Source: an uncultured Cytophaga sp. (GTDB taxonomy: Bacteria > Bacteroidota > Bacteroidia > Cytophagales > Cytophagaceae). Taken from it: a DNA stretch of 54,493 bases. The stretch lies in contig NZ_CALMGQ010000024.1 of assembly GCF_937863595.1 (NCBI RefSeq), positions 1 to 54,493 on the forward strand, given 5' to 3'. Each line of letters opens with the position of its first letter. The stretch's first letter is position 1. Under the pieces are notes generated by a model. The model was not told the origin of the DNA. It saw nothing but the letters and a program-made list of their open reading frames with translations, and did not search any database. Position numbers and translations under genes: made by a program. Shown here piece by piece: positions 17,483-25,839 of the stretch.

Positions 17483-17876
17483 TTATCGGTATTTATCTGT
17501 ATCCCATTTTGATGGATTGTTTATAATATAATTTGAAATGGGTTGATACGATTGTTCATCCCGAATAATATGTTCGTGAAAACTACGTTGCCAAATTGTT
17601 GAAGATTGTTTGTAATTACCCAAACACAACATATTCATTTGTTTTGTAACCGCCGATTTATATCCCCGAATAATTGCTCCTCTTGTATTCGACGGCGACC
17701 GTAGGGGCGTATTGCATACGCCCTGTTGGTTATTGCACAGCGGCTGCAAACCTTCAGCGGATTGGATAATGTGTATATCAATTTCTGGCATAATCAAACC
17801 ATCCGGCAATTTCGCATCGGTTTCATACATTTTCAAATGTGGTATATTGACATAGGGCGTATGCAATACGCCCCTA
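17483..17876 (-). pseudogene. partial duplicate of the RAYT 3' half
   Basis: Encodes only the C-terminal half of the transposase: the catalytic-Tyr helix 'GAIIRGYKSAVTKQMNM' and the terminal block 'YKQSSTIWQRSFHEHIIRDEQSY...WDTDKYR' nearly match the full-length gene upstream. The HUH domain is missing. The frame stays open through the REP at 17854-17877 (RGVLHTPY) and again through the REP at 17701-17724 (QGVCNTPLR). It is a tandem duplicate whose ends fall in REP sequences, consistent with recombination between the REP inside the gene and the REP just past its stop codon. It could still be translated from ATG 17866, but would be catalytically incomplete. Confidence 0.8.
17701..17724. repeat. 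REP palindrome inside the partial RAYT
   Basis: Exact 24-base REP; translated on the minus strand as QGVCNTPLR in frame with the transposase remnant. Confidence 0.85.
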
Positions 17877-17877
17877 G
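17854..17877. repeat. REP palindrome just past the full-length RAYT stop
   Basis: 24-base REP in the opposite orientation to the copy at 17701 (153 bases away). It begins 4 bases beyond the transposase stop codon. Confidence 0.85.
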
Positions 17878-17880
17878 CGG

Positions 17881-18609
17881 TTATCGGTATTTATCTGTAT
17901 CCCATTTTTCAGGATTGCTTACAATATAATTCGAAATGTTTTGATACGATTTCTCATCCCGAATAATGTGTTCGTGAAAACTACGTTGCCAAACCGTTGA
18001 AGATTGTTTGTAATTACCCAAACCCAACATATTCATTTGTTTTGTAACCGCCGATTTATATCCCCGAATAATTGCCCCAATGTTATTCGAAGGCGACCGT
18101 AGGGACGTATCAAAATTATGCGTTTGCAAATTGTTCAAACGTAGGGGCGTATTGCATACGCCCTGATTGATAATGAACGAATGTTCGATAATGGACGCAT
18201 GCATTTCTGGAACAATCAAATCACCGTGTTTGTTTGTATCGGATGTATGCACAATGTTTGCATCGGTGCTGGACGTTTGCAAACCGTGCATATTTATACA
18301 GGGCGTATGCAATACGCCCCTACCAGTATCCATCATTTGGTTATTAATAATAACAATTCCATGGATATGATTTGGCATAATTACAAAAACATCCAATTCC
18401 ACATTCGAACGAATTTCGGTTGTTTTCAACCATTCGTCGTAGGCACTATTTCCATTTGCATTCAATATCATTTCGTTGTTTATTATTTCACCGAATACAT
18501 GTGCTTTATCCTTACAACAGATGGTAATAAAATAAGCACCTTCTTGTGAATAGTCGTAGTTCTTTAATCGCAACGACCTGCGATTGTGAATTTTGGGATT
18601 GTATTTCAT
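17881..18609 (-). CDS. REP-associated tyrosine transposase (RAYT, IS200-like Y1 family)
   Basis: A 242-aa HUH nuclease. The metal-binding HUH motif is MPNHIHG (His81, His83) and the catalytic Tyr is probably Tyr184 in GAIIRGYKSAVTK. The N-terminus 'NRRSLRLKNYDYSQEGAYFITIC' is typical of RAYTs. Such enzymes cut and rejoin single-stranded REP DNA and are usually single-copy domesticated genes. Here about 80 residues between the HUH and Tyr parts (92-172) are extra. They contain two REP palindromes translated in frame, as GRGVLHTPC (96-104) and QGVCNTPLR (149-157). Several of its REPs flank the gene, and a partial tandem duplicate lies downstream. Confidence 0.9.
   Translation of the reverse strand: MKYNPKIHNRRSLRLKNYDYSQEGAYFITICCKDKAHVFGEIINNEMILNANGNSAYDEWLKTTEIRSNVELDVFVIMPNHIHGIVIINNQMMDTGRGVLHTPCINMHGLQTSSTDANIVHTSDTNKHGDLIVPEMHASIIEHSFIINQGVCNTPLRLNNLQTHNFDTSLRSPSNNIGAIIRGYKSAVTKQMNMLGLGNYKQSSTVWQRSFHEHIIRDEKSYQNISNYIVSNPEKWDTDKYR
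18141..18164. repeat. REP palindrome within RAYT coding sequence
   Basis: Exact 24-base REP encoding QGVCNTPLR on the minus strand, in frame. Confidence 0.85.
18300..18323. repeat. second REP palindrome within RAYT coding sequence
   Basis: REP in inverted orientation to the one at 18141 and 159 bases away; read in the same frame as GRGVLHTPC because the opposite orientation exposes a different translation of the palindrome. Confidence 0.85.
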
Positions 18610-18713
18610 GCATCAAAAAAATTAGCTGATGCACAAAGATCGGTTGTTTATTTTAAAAAATGAAAGTTGGATGAATTAGTTAACAATGGTTAATGAGGAT
18701 GATAATTATTCTA

Positions 18714-18983
18714 TCAGCCCATTTTTATATAATCACCTATAAAATCATTTATGCTTTCAGACTCTTCGTCGAATTTTAATACGATGCGAGAGGTCAATTT
18801 TGTGATCCATTTTTCAATTTCTTCAAATGTATCCATCGCTAACAAAAAACTCAATACTTTATTATCTATTTCAACCGAATCAAAATAATCTATGATGTCT
18901 GCTTTAAAACTATCCGCATAGTTTTCTTCTGCTTGATTTAAGAATTTTTCGAGGTGGGATATTTTTTCGGTGAGGGTTGGCAT
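18714..18983 (-). CDS. small protein at the end of the defence operon
   Basis: An 89-aa acidic, helical protein (HLEKFLNQAEENYADSFK ... MDTFEEIEKWITKL) without membrane segment or Cys. It starts 4 bases after the stop of the DUF2357 gene, so it is probably translated with it. No family recognised. Possible roles are a small subunit or regulator of the McrB/DUF2357 complex; this rests only on position. Confidence 0.6.
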   Translation of the reverse strand: MPTLTEKISHLEKFLNQAEENYADSFKADIIDYFDSVEIDNKVLSFLLAMDTFEEIEKWITKLTSRIVLKFDEESESINDFIGDYIKMG

Positions 18984-18987
18984 ATAA

Positions 18988-21261
18988 TTATTTAATTACT
19001 GCGTTCATTAATTCAGACAAGGTTACTGAAAAAGGTAATGCAGAGTTGTTACCATTTTTATATTTTTCAAGCTTCGTAATATCCCATTCTACGTTTAATA
19101 ATTCCTTATCAGAAATCTCTTCAACTTTATAAACTAAATAATAATTTTGTGAAGGTTCACTTGGATACTTATTATCAATTAACTTTTGCTTAGAAAATAC
19201 ACGTGGACCCGTTTCTGTTATTTTTAACAACCTTCCAGTTTTAGTTTCGTTTTTTGAATGTAGTAGTAAATATTTAGCACCTGCTTCTCCAGGACCTAAT
19301 CTTAAAGAACCACGTCTACTATCAGTCCTTGCATTATAAAGACCGGTTGAAATAATCCAATCTAGATTTTCTTTTCTACAATAGCCAACCAATACAAACG
19401 TATCATCCGGAATCAGATTTCTATTGGAACCATATGTTTCTGGAAGAATTTCATTTACTTCATCACCTTTCTCAGGTTTGCTCTTATAAACATCAAATGT
19501 TCTATACGCAATCTTTTCACGTTGAGAAGCTCTGTTAACAAAATGATTTATGACTTCAAGAATAAAAATTTTAAGTTCAGTTATTCCATCATCTGTTTTT
19601 GATGGACGAACTGGAAATGCTCCTAAACCTGGAATTATTTCATGAAAGCCTTTTTTGTTTATCGGAGTATTACCAGGATACAATACATATGCTCCACCTG
19701 TTCTGCGAATTGCATCTTTGTATGCATGCATTTTTAACAAGTCCGCATTTTTATAGATGCCTTTTCTATTTTCTATTTTTTCCTCGTCTAAATCATTTTG
19801 ATTTTCAGAAGTAAGCATATCTGTTAGATTCGCTATTTTATACTTTGCATCAAAATGTATGTGAACCATGAGTTCCTGAACTTCTGCTTCTACATCTGTT
19901 ATGCCATCAGGCCAAAATGACAACGTATAATCTGGCCGCATGGTTGTTGTCCAACTTCCAGAATTAGGATAATCATTTACCCCTCCCTTAAATGATCTGT
20001 TGTAATTAAAACGAATATTTAATTTACGTGTGCCCGTGTTGTAAATCCCTTTTAAAGCAGTATGTTCTCCTTGCTTAAGTTGAAGATTTAATCCATCATC
20101 AGACTCCTTTATTAAATCCGATATATCTTTGGGTTCAATCTCGAAAATAGATTTAAACAAATCGAGTAACTTAAAAAACAACCAATACTCATATAGTGTT
20201 GCTATATTTTTTTTGCCTGCCGAATAAACATCATCTCCACCTTTCCAAACTAATTTTGCAGCAAGATCAAACATCAACCAAACGCGTAATACTTCTCGGT
20301 ATCCTTCTTTTCGCTGCAATACCGGACTATTCAGTCTTAAAGTTTCTGGTCGAGATATTTCTTTAAAAATTGAATGATGTAAATACGATTCTAATTCTTT
20401 TTCTATTAATTCAGATTCAATAAATAATCTAGATTCTTTCTTTGCTTTTTTATTTATATCAGAACAAAATTTTAAAAAGCTTTCAAGTGCAAATTTTACA
20501 AATCTATTTTCTGGAGTATCAACGGTATCAATTTTGCGAACGGTGGTAATTTTATTCGGAAGACTTTTCAAACCATATTGTTCTAAGTAATGACCTCCTG
20601 GCAATTGAGATCTATTACTTCCAGAAATCAATTCTTTTATATTAGAATTTTTAAAACGCTTTATTTTCCGAATATCATTTTGCTCGGTTGTTTCTTTCCA
20701 TTTTGTTACTGGAGCAGAAACGATTCGGTGTACTGATTCTGCAAACTCGTCTGTCGAAATTATCGATTTAATAAAAACAAATTTCTGGTATAGCGTCTTA
20801 TTATCTTTCTCAAAATCTGTTTCAAAATTATGCGATACCGGAGAGTTCGCTTGCATTAAAAGATCAGTGCATTTTTCAGTAATGAGTTCAAGCATGTCAC
20901 GGTAATCTTCTCGATACCCCGATTTAATTGATTGAACCTCTAAAAGTACTACGCCTACAGGTGTGTCAGATTTTAATACTTGTAAGGATAATGTGCCAAC
21001 ATAGATATTGGGGGAAATAATGCCAAGATTATTTTTTCTCGAATGCGGCTGTACTATTTGGTCTTTTTTAAATGAAAAATTTTTATCACTAAATTCATAA
21101 TCGTATGAAAACCCTTCAACCAATTGATATGCTGCTTCCCCATTTTCTAAGGCATCAGACGTTATAAACAAGGTGTCGTCAACCTTAGCATCAATGGTAA
21201 GTTTTAGACCTTCTTCTATATAGTCAAGATTAATTTTTACAAATGGTTCGTGTGCCAACAT
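18988..21261 (-). CDS. DUF2357 protein with C-terminal PD-(D/E)XK nuclease (McrC-like partner)
   Basis: A 757-aa protein whose organisation matches the COG1700 group of predicted defence proteins. An N-terminal DUF2357-like region is followed by a middle helical part containing LYEYWLFFKLLDL (356-368). The nuclease core has RPDYTL (Pro443-Asp444) and HFDAKYKI (Asp471, Lys473), the PD...DxK residues. Such proteins pair with McrB-like ATPases as the DNA-cutting subunit. It starts 2 bases after the McrB-like gene stops, so translation is coupled. The DNA site or modification recognised cannot be read here. All nuclease residues appear intact. Confidence 0.85.
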   Translation of the reverse strand: MLAHEPFVKINLDYIEEGLKLTIDAKVDDTLFITSDALENGEAAYQLVEGFSYDYEFSDKNFSFKKDQIVQPHSRKNNLGIISPNIYVGTLSLQVLKSDTPVGVVLLEVQSIKSGYREDYRDMLELITEKCTDLLMQANSPVSHNFETDFEKDNKTLYQKFVFIKSIISTDEFAESVHRIVSAPVTKWKETTEQNDIRKIKRFKNSNIKELISGSNRSQLPGGHYLEQYGLKSLPNKITTVRKIDTVDTPENRFVKFALESFLKFCSDINKKAKKESRLFIESELIEKELESYLHHSIFKEISRPETLRLNSPVLQRKEGYREVLRVWLMFDLAAKLVWKGGDDVYSAGKKNIATLYEYWLFFKLLDLFKSIFEIEPKDISDLIKESDDGLNLQLKQGEHTALKGIYNTGTRKLNIRFNYNRSFKGGVNDYPNSGSWTTTMRPDYTLSFWPDGITDVEAEVQELMVHIHFDAKYKIANLTDMLTSENQNDLDEEKIENRKGIYKNADLLKMHAYKDAIRRTGGAYVLYPGNTPINKKGFHEIIPGLGAFPVRPSKTDDGITELKIFILEVINHFVNRASQREKIAYRTFDVYKSKPEKGDEVNEILPETYGSNRNLIPDDTFVLVGYCRKENLDWIISTGLYNARTDSRRGSLRLGPGEAGAKYLLLHSKNETKTGRLLKITETGPRVFSKQKLIDNKYPSEPSQNYYLVYKVEEISDKELLNVEWDITKLEKYKNGNNSALPFSVTLSELMNAVIK

Positions 21262-21263
21262 GA

Positions 21264-22832
21264 TTAAGCTTCAGCGTAACTAGCAAATCCATTTTCAATG
21301 GCACCTCTATACATACGAGTAATTTTCTCAAGTGATATTGGATACTTAACATCTTCACTTTCAAAATTAAAGTCTTCTTTAGTGAAAACGTCCTTTTCTA
21401 TGTTTACGATTTTATCATTCTTTACACAAAAACTACCTATCGTAATTAATATGGGACACAGTTTGCGTCGAGAGCCATGTAATTTTGGTAAAAGTTTTTG
21501 CATAATAGCAATATCAAGTTTGGCATCAATACTAATATCAGAATCGATTACGGATAATTGATTCATCAAACGTATTATTTCTGAAGCACTGCGATAACCA
21601 AATTCTGCACCTGCTTTTTTCAGTTGTTCAAAAAAGTTCACAAGAGTTTTATTTATTTCATCAGTTTCTTGAACCGCAAAACTTTTATTCTCTGCTAAAC
21701 TTAAAAAACTTTGTGCCATGGATGCACCTTTCGTTTTAAGTTGACTCATATCAACTTCTTTTTGATTTGTAAAGAAGTTTTCAATTTCACTTTTTGTAAC
21801 TCTAAATTCTATAGCATTTGCTCTGTCCAATACTTTAGGACTAAACATATAGGTTGTTTCATCAATATTTACCGTACCGATTATAAATAAATTAGATGGT
21901 AATTGAAGTTTATCTGGAACACCATTATTTACAGTACCTTCAGAATAAAGGGAAATCTTACCTTTAGATTCCATAACACTTAAAAAGTCTGCAAAGTAGC
22001 GCTCTACATGGCTTAAGTTCATTTCATCTAAAATTAAAAAATAAGGAAGCTCTGGATGATTGATTGCTTCGATTATCGTAACCAATGCGTCATTTTCTGG
22101 TTTTATGTATTCGTCTGGTTTCAACGCATTCAAATATCCCAATAATGGTTCGCGGTTTGTCCAATCTGCACCAACAGGTACTATACAATATTGTGTTTCA
22201 TCTTGGCAAATCCATTGCGCAAATGCCTGAGCTAATTTGGTTTTTCCAGAACCTGATAAGCCGGAAAGTATTACAAAAGGTTTGGTAATTAGAGAGGCAA
22301 TGAAACGTTGAATAAGTTGTGGTGAAAATATTAGGCCTGCTTCATCAGCAATTAATTTAAACGAATTAAAATCAAGATTTTCAACATATGATGTACTATG
22401 AATAATATTATCTTTCAAGTCCTGATTATCTTGTGCAAGAACAACTTCGTGATTTTTGCCATTTAAAATATTTTTATAAATACTATAATATGCTTCCGTT
22501 TGAGGTATAAACTCAAATTCATATAGCATTAAATTAATTGCTCTAAATACAATTATATCTTCAATTTTAGCATTTAAATCATCTCTTAGGAACTGTTTAA
22601 GTTGGCCGTCAATACGAGCTTCACTTCCGGCAGAATAAATTCTTGTATTAATGATTTTATCGTTAATAGGATAATTATTCGAATGATCATCATTTTCCTT
22701 AAATTTAAAGCTTATTGCCCTATCAGGGTCACTGAAGCTAAATTTGAAAAAGATGTTTGATGGCTCCGTCGGGAAAGCAATCTGTTTCCCATCTCTAAGA
22801 TCTTGAGTAAAAATTTTTCTTATATATATCAT
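21264..22832 (-). CDS. McrB-like AAA+ NTPase, motor of the restriction system
   Basis: A 522-aa protein from ATG 22832 (MIYIRKIFTQ). The longer frame to 22970 would overlap the upstream gene and looks non-coding. An N-terminal ~180-residue domain of unknown fold, probably for recognition, precedes the AAA+ core. Walker A is GLSGSGKT (191-198), Walker B is LILDEMNLS (266-274), and 'GTVNIDETTYMFSPKVLDRAN' (sensor/arginine region) follows. E. coli McrB has NTAD at the position of NIDE here (322-325), so GTP preference is not assured. It probably forms a hexamer that drives translocation for the DUF2357 nuclease encoded next. Confidence 0.88.
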   Translation of the reverse strand: MIYIRKIFTQDLRDGKQIAFPTEPSNIFFKFSFSDPDRAISFKFKENDDHSNNYPINDKIINTRIYSAGSEARIDGQLKQFLRDDLNAKIEDIIVFRAINLMLYEFEFIPQTEAYYSIYKNILNGKNHEVVLAQDNQDLKDNIIHSTSYVENLDFNSFKLIADEAGLIFSPQLIQRFIASLITKPFVILSGLSGSGKTKLAQAFAQWICQDETQYCIVPVGADWTNREPLLGYLNALKPDEYIKPENDALVTIIEAINHPELPYFLILDEMNLSHVERYFADFLSVMESKGKISLYSEGTVNNGVPDKLQLPSNLFIIGTVNIDETTYMFSPKVLDRANAIEFRVTKSEIENFFTNQKEVDMSQLKTKGASMAQSFLSLAENKSFAVQETDEINKTLVNFFEQLKKAGAEFGYRSASEIIRLMNQLSVIDSDISIDAKLDIAIMQKLLPKLHGSRRKLCPILITIGSFCVKNDKIVNIEKDVFTKEDFNFESEDVKYPISLEKITRMYRGAIENGFASYAEA

Positions 22833-22836
22833 ATGA

Positions 22837-23541
22837 TTATAAATTAGACCATTGAGTAGCCATTGCATCTGCAAAACCCTGAAAAGTTTTACTTCTAAGT
22901 GTACGCCTTTGTTCTGTTGAAATTGATGTATGAAATGAATCTGAATACCATTTAGGTAAAGATCTACCACTTGATAAAACTACTCGCTCTCCTTTACCTA
23001 CCATTTTTGTCGGTATTAATTGTGGAAGGTTTTTTAACCACAAACATGTTGTTTTTGTTGCTTCATCACCAAACATATAGGGCTGTATAATTTGGTCTGG
23101 TTTCCGCCAAAGTTTACTCATAATTCCAATAGGGTTCTCTATAGCAATTCTCTTAATGTCTACTTTAGCAAGTTTCGTAAAAAATTTCACGGCTTCAGCT
23201 TTATCCTTTGCTCTATTTGGAAAGTTTGGATGAGGTCGACGACTTTCTATAGGTAAATGACCATCTTCAGGATGATAATACCATCTTGCACCACTTACAG
23301 ATAGATATGTACATGGTGGATGAGCAATCATCAAATCCCAAACACCTTTTATATTATAAGTTCTTCCATTCTGTAAAATACCTCCCTTATTTTTTATGAC
23401 CTTAAACACATCAGTCATAAAATGCCACTCCGGGTGATCTCCACTGCATGGCAAGATATCACAACTGAAAGCGTTATAACCTAAATCCCTAAAAGCCTTA
23501 CACACTGTTTGACTCTCTTCGCAAGCTATTAATATATTCAT
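22837..23541 (-). CDS. minimal DNA methylase-like protein (C5-methyltransferase related)
   Basis: A 234-aa protein beginning MNILIACEESQTVCKAFRDL, with HPPCTYLSVSGARWYYHPEDG. Proteins with this start and the HPPCTYLS motif are common in phages and mobile elements and are annotated as DNA methylases. The PPC resembles the catalytic motif IV of cytosine C5 methyltransferases. 'IAIENPIGIMSKLW' resembles motif VI (ENV), with Glu and Asn present. A target-recognition domain is not evident, so it may be a partial or differently targeted enzyme. It overlaps the Dcm-like gene by 4 bases. BsuMI and LlaJI also carry two methyltransferases, so it could be the second modification subunit. Confidence 0.7.
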   Translation of the reverse strand: MNILIACEESQTVCKAFRDLGYNAFSCDILPCSGDHPEWHFMTDVFKVIKNKGGILQNGRTYNIKGVWDLMIAHPPCTYLSVSGARWYYHPEDGHLPIESRRPHPNFPNRAKDKAEAVKFFTKLAKVDIKRIAIENPIGIMSKLWRKPDQIIQPYMFGDEATKTTCLWLKNLPQLIPTKMVGKGERVVLSSGRSLPKWYSDSFHTSISTEQRRTLRSKTFQGFADAMATQWSNL

Positions 23542-24800
23542 TTAATTTGTTTATTTTTCCTAGACATCACTTCATAAATAGAATCTCCAATTGATTTTGC
23601 AAAATTAACAGGAACTGCATTACCTATCATTTTATAGCAATAAGCATTTGATCCAATAAATTTGTAATCAACAGGGAAAGTCATTAATAAAGCAGCTTCT
23701 CGTATAGTAATACTTCGCGCTTGCTCAGGGTCTGGATGAATAAACATTAATCCATCTTTTTGCAAGTGAGCTACAATTGTATGAGCTTGCCTATTCCATT
23801 CAAGATTTCTATACTTACTATACAAAGTTTGTTTTTTTGTCATTTCATAATAAAAATCCACTTTCTCTTTATGAGGTAGATAATTCATTCCTTCTTCAAT
23901 CCATTTTTTAAATATTTTAACATCTCTGCTATTATTATGTCTTGGTGTATGCTGCAAAATATTTGTATCTTCTGAATAGTGAGATATATTTTTACCCTTT
24001 ACCTTTATAACTTTTTTTAAAGGTAAAATTCGAGGTAAAAAACCTATAGCATCCCTCACCGTTTTTTTATTTTTTTTATCTTGATTTTTAAGAATACTCT
24101 GATAAAAATCATCTAGACAATATTTAGATTCTTTCTTTATCCCTATAATTAATACTCTTTTTCTTTTTTGAGGAACATTAAAATCAGAAGCATCAAATAC
24201 TACATTACTCAATTCACTAGGTTCAGGGATTATATAACCAATTTTACAAAATGCTTCATAAATTCGTTCCGTAATTTTTACTCCACCAGGCTTTGCACTT
24301 AGAATTCCCGGAACATTCTCAAATACAAAAACTTCAGGTCTAACTTTATCTACAATTTTCACAAAACTTTCAAATAAATAATTTCGATAATCATTTTGCA
24401 TTGAACCGCGATCAGTTGCTCTTCCATGTATTGAATATGCCTGACATGGTGGACCTCCTATAATAACGTCTATTTTTTTATTATTTATTAAACCATTTAA
24501 ACCATTTTTTATGATTTTATTATCATTAAAAACATTATATAAATGTTGAGAATTTTCACTCCAATTTCCTTCTAGTAATTCTTCTGTATTTTGTATATCG
24601 AAATGAATAACTCTTTTTTTTGCTTCTTCATCTGTATGTCCCCAATGACTTACTAATCTATCTCTTAATGTATTAACCATTGGCAATTCCCATTCTATAT
24701 GAGCTATTGCATTAAATTTCTTTGTTTGAAGAAACCCTTCACTTAAACCCCCACAACCAGCAAATAAATCAATAAATGTTAATTTTTTTTCTTTCTTCAT
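23538..24800 (-). CDS. DNA (cytosine-5)-methyltransferase
   Basis: A 420-aa m5C methyltransferase, with all diagnostic motifs. Motif I is DLFAGCGGLS (11-20), motif IV is GGPPCQAYS (catalytic Cys119), motif VI is ENVPG (161-165) and motif VIII is QKRKRVLIIG. A target-recognition region follows, then motif IX (TIREAALLMTFP) and X (MIGNAVPVNFAKSI). It transfers a methyl group from S-adenosylmethionine to C5 of cytosine in an unknown site. The start ATG overlaps the stop of the nuclease remnant (ATGA). It is encoded with McrB and DUF2357 proteins, so it presumably marks self DNA. Confidence 0.95.
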   Translation of the reverse strand: MKKEKKLTFIDLFAGCGGLSEGFLQTKKFNAIAHIEWELPMVNTLRDRLVSHWGHTDEEAKKRVIHFDIQNTEELLEGNWSENSQHLYNVFNDNKIIKNGLNGLINNKKIDVIIGGPPCQAYSIHGRATDRGSMQNDYRNYLFESFVKIVDKVRPEVFVFENVPGILSAKPGGVKITERIYEAFCKIGYIIPEPSELSNVVFDASDFNVPQKRKRVLIIGIKKESKYCLDDFYQSILKNQDKKNKKTVRDAIGFLPRILPLKKVIKVKGKNISHYSEDTNILQHTPRHNNSRDVKIFKKWIEEGMNYLPHKEKVDFYYEMTKKQTLYSKYRNLEWNRQAHTIVAHLQKDGLMFIHPDPEQARSITIREAALLMTFPVDYKFIGSNAYCYKMIGNAVPVNFAKSIGDSIYEVMSRKNKQIK

Positions 24801-25036
24801 TCCTTCTCTCTCATTTGATTTTGAGCAATGGCAATCGCTTTATGCAAGCGGTCTAATAAAATTTCTTTCGATGGCAATATCGTAAAATAATCGGCCACTT
24901 TAATGTTGGTTTTGTGTAATTGTGACAATTCTATATGTTCAGGAGTTTTGCCGGTGCATAAAACAAAACCAATAGGTGGGTTTTCTCCTTCAACCGTTTC
25001 GTGTTTTTCTAGGTAGGCCAACCTTTTCAATGTCAA
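24797..25036 (-). pseudogene. remnant of a DUF1016 (YhcG-type) PD-(D/E)XK nuclease
   Basis: The 79 residues (RLAYLEKHETVEGENPPIGF, then VLCTGKTPEHIEL..., LPSKEILLDRLHKAIA) match only the C-terminal end of DUF1016/YhcG family nucleases, which are normally ~340-370 aa. The N-terminal DUF1016 part and most of the nuclease core are absent. The only start is TTG (25034-25036) overlapping the AbiEii stop, and its stop overlaps the methyltransferase start. The frame has been kept open and acts as a bridge for translational coupling. It is probably a relic of a module swapped out of this island. Confidence 0.75.
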
Positions 25037-25839
25037 TTTTGGTTAAATTTCTTTAAATGTCTTTGCACAGCCCGTTCTACTTGATCAAAATCTGGAAGGT
25101 TTTTAATTTGCTCTTTCATAGAGTTTTGCCACCGTGCTTTGTATTGAGGTAATCGTTCAGCTAATTTTTTAGCAAAATCCGTAGGGTCAATTCCTTTATT
25201 TTTACATTTCGTTTCAAATTCATTTTGATAGAAATGTGGTTTCATTTCATGTACTTCAAGCAAATACCATATATCATAAAAATCGCGTGCTTGCATACGT
25301 TGCATTACTGTACGTAATTTTTCTACCAATACTTCTTCTAAGGGGTAACACAACAATTGATGGGCTTGCAAATCGGTATAGTCAATAATAACATCTTTCA
25401 TTTGAGGTTCAAAAGCCAACAATTCGCTTCGTGAAATATCAACTTTTACTTTTTTATTATTGCCTTGGCCACCTAAGGGTCCTATATAATTAATGTAAAA
25501 ATTAATGCCTCCATCCTCATGTTGGTTATCTTCTCTAATTTCAAGTGCTATGTTCGCTTCTTCGCTTATATATTTAAAAATATCATTAAACCATTCAAAA
25601 ATTTGTTCGTTGATTATTTCATTTTTCAATAATGTATAATCCAAATCTTCCGAATATCGATAGTCGTGAAAGTATATTTTTTTTAACACTGTACCACCTT
25701 TGAATACAACTACCTTAGAAAGAAATTCATGTTGTGAGATTCCTTTTAATATCCATGAAAGTATGTAATCTTTTTCAATCTGTTGCTCACGCACACCTAC
25801 AAGCCTTGCCTTCTGCTGTATTTCTTTGGGTTGTATCAT
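25033..25839 (-). CDS. abiEii: AbiEii-type nucleotidyltransferase toxin
   Basis: A 268-aa protein from ATG 25839 (MIQPKEIQQKARLVGV), 4 bases overlapping the antitoxin gene; the longer frame is rejected. Nucleotidyltransferase core: VVFKGGTVLKKIYFHDYRYS followed by EDLDYTL, that is, GG and S-x-DLD. A later acidic segment is VKVDISRSE. The rest matches the AbiEii/Nt_Gp_AKG2 family. Known members are type IV toxins that attach nucleotides to tRNA 3' ends and act in abortive phage infection. It is directly downstream of the AbiEi antitoxin. It overlaps the nuclease remnant below, so it is translated in the same transcript. Confidence 0.92.
   Translation of the reverse strand: MIQPKEIQQKARLVGVREQQIEKDYILSWILKGISQHEFLSKVVVFKGGTVLKKIYFHDYRYSEDLDYTLLKNEIINEQIFEWFNDIFKYISEEANIALEIREDNQHEDGGINFYINYIGPLGGQGNNKKVKVDISRSELLAFEPQMKDVIIDYTDLQAHQLLCYPLEEVLVEKLRTVMQRMQARDFYDIWYLLEVHEMKPHFYQNEFETKCKNKGIDPTDFAKKLAERLPQYKARWQNSMKEQIKNLPDFDQVERAVQRHLKKFNQN

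Noticed and set aside
22833..22970. Longer N-terminus of the McrB-like protein
   Set aside because: It would overlap the methylase-like gene by over 100 bases; ATG 22832 gives a 4-base gap, in keeping with the operon.
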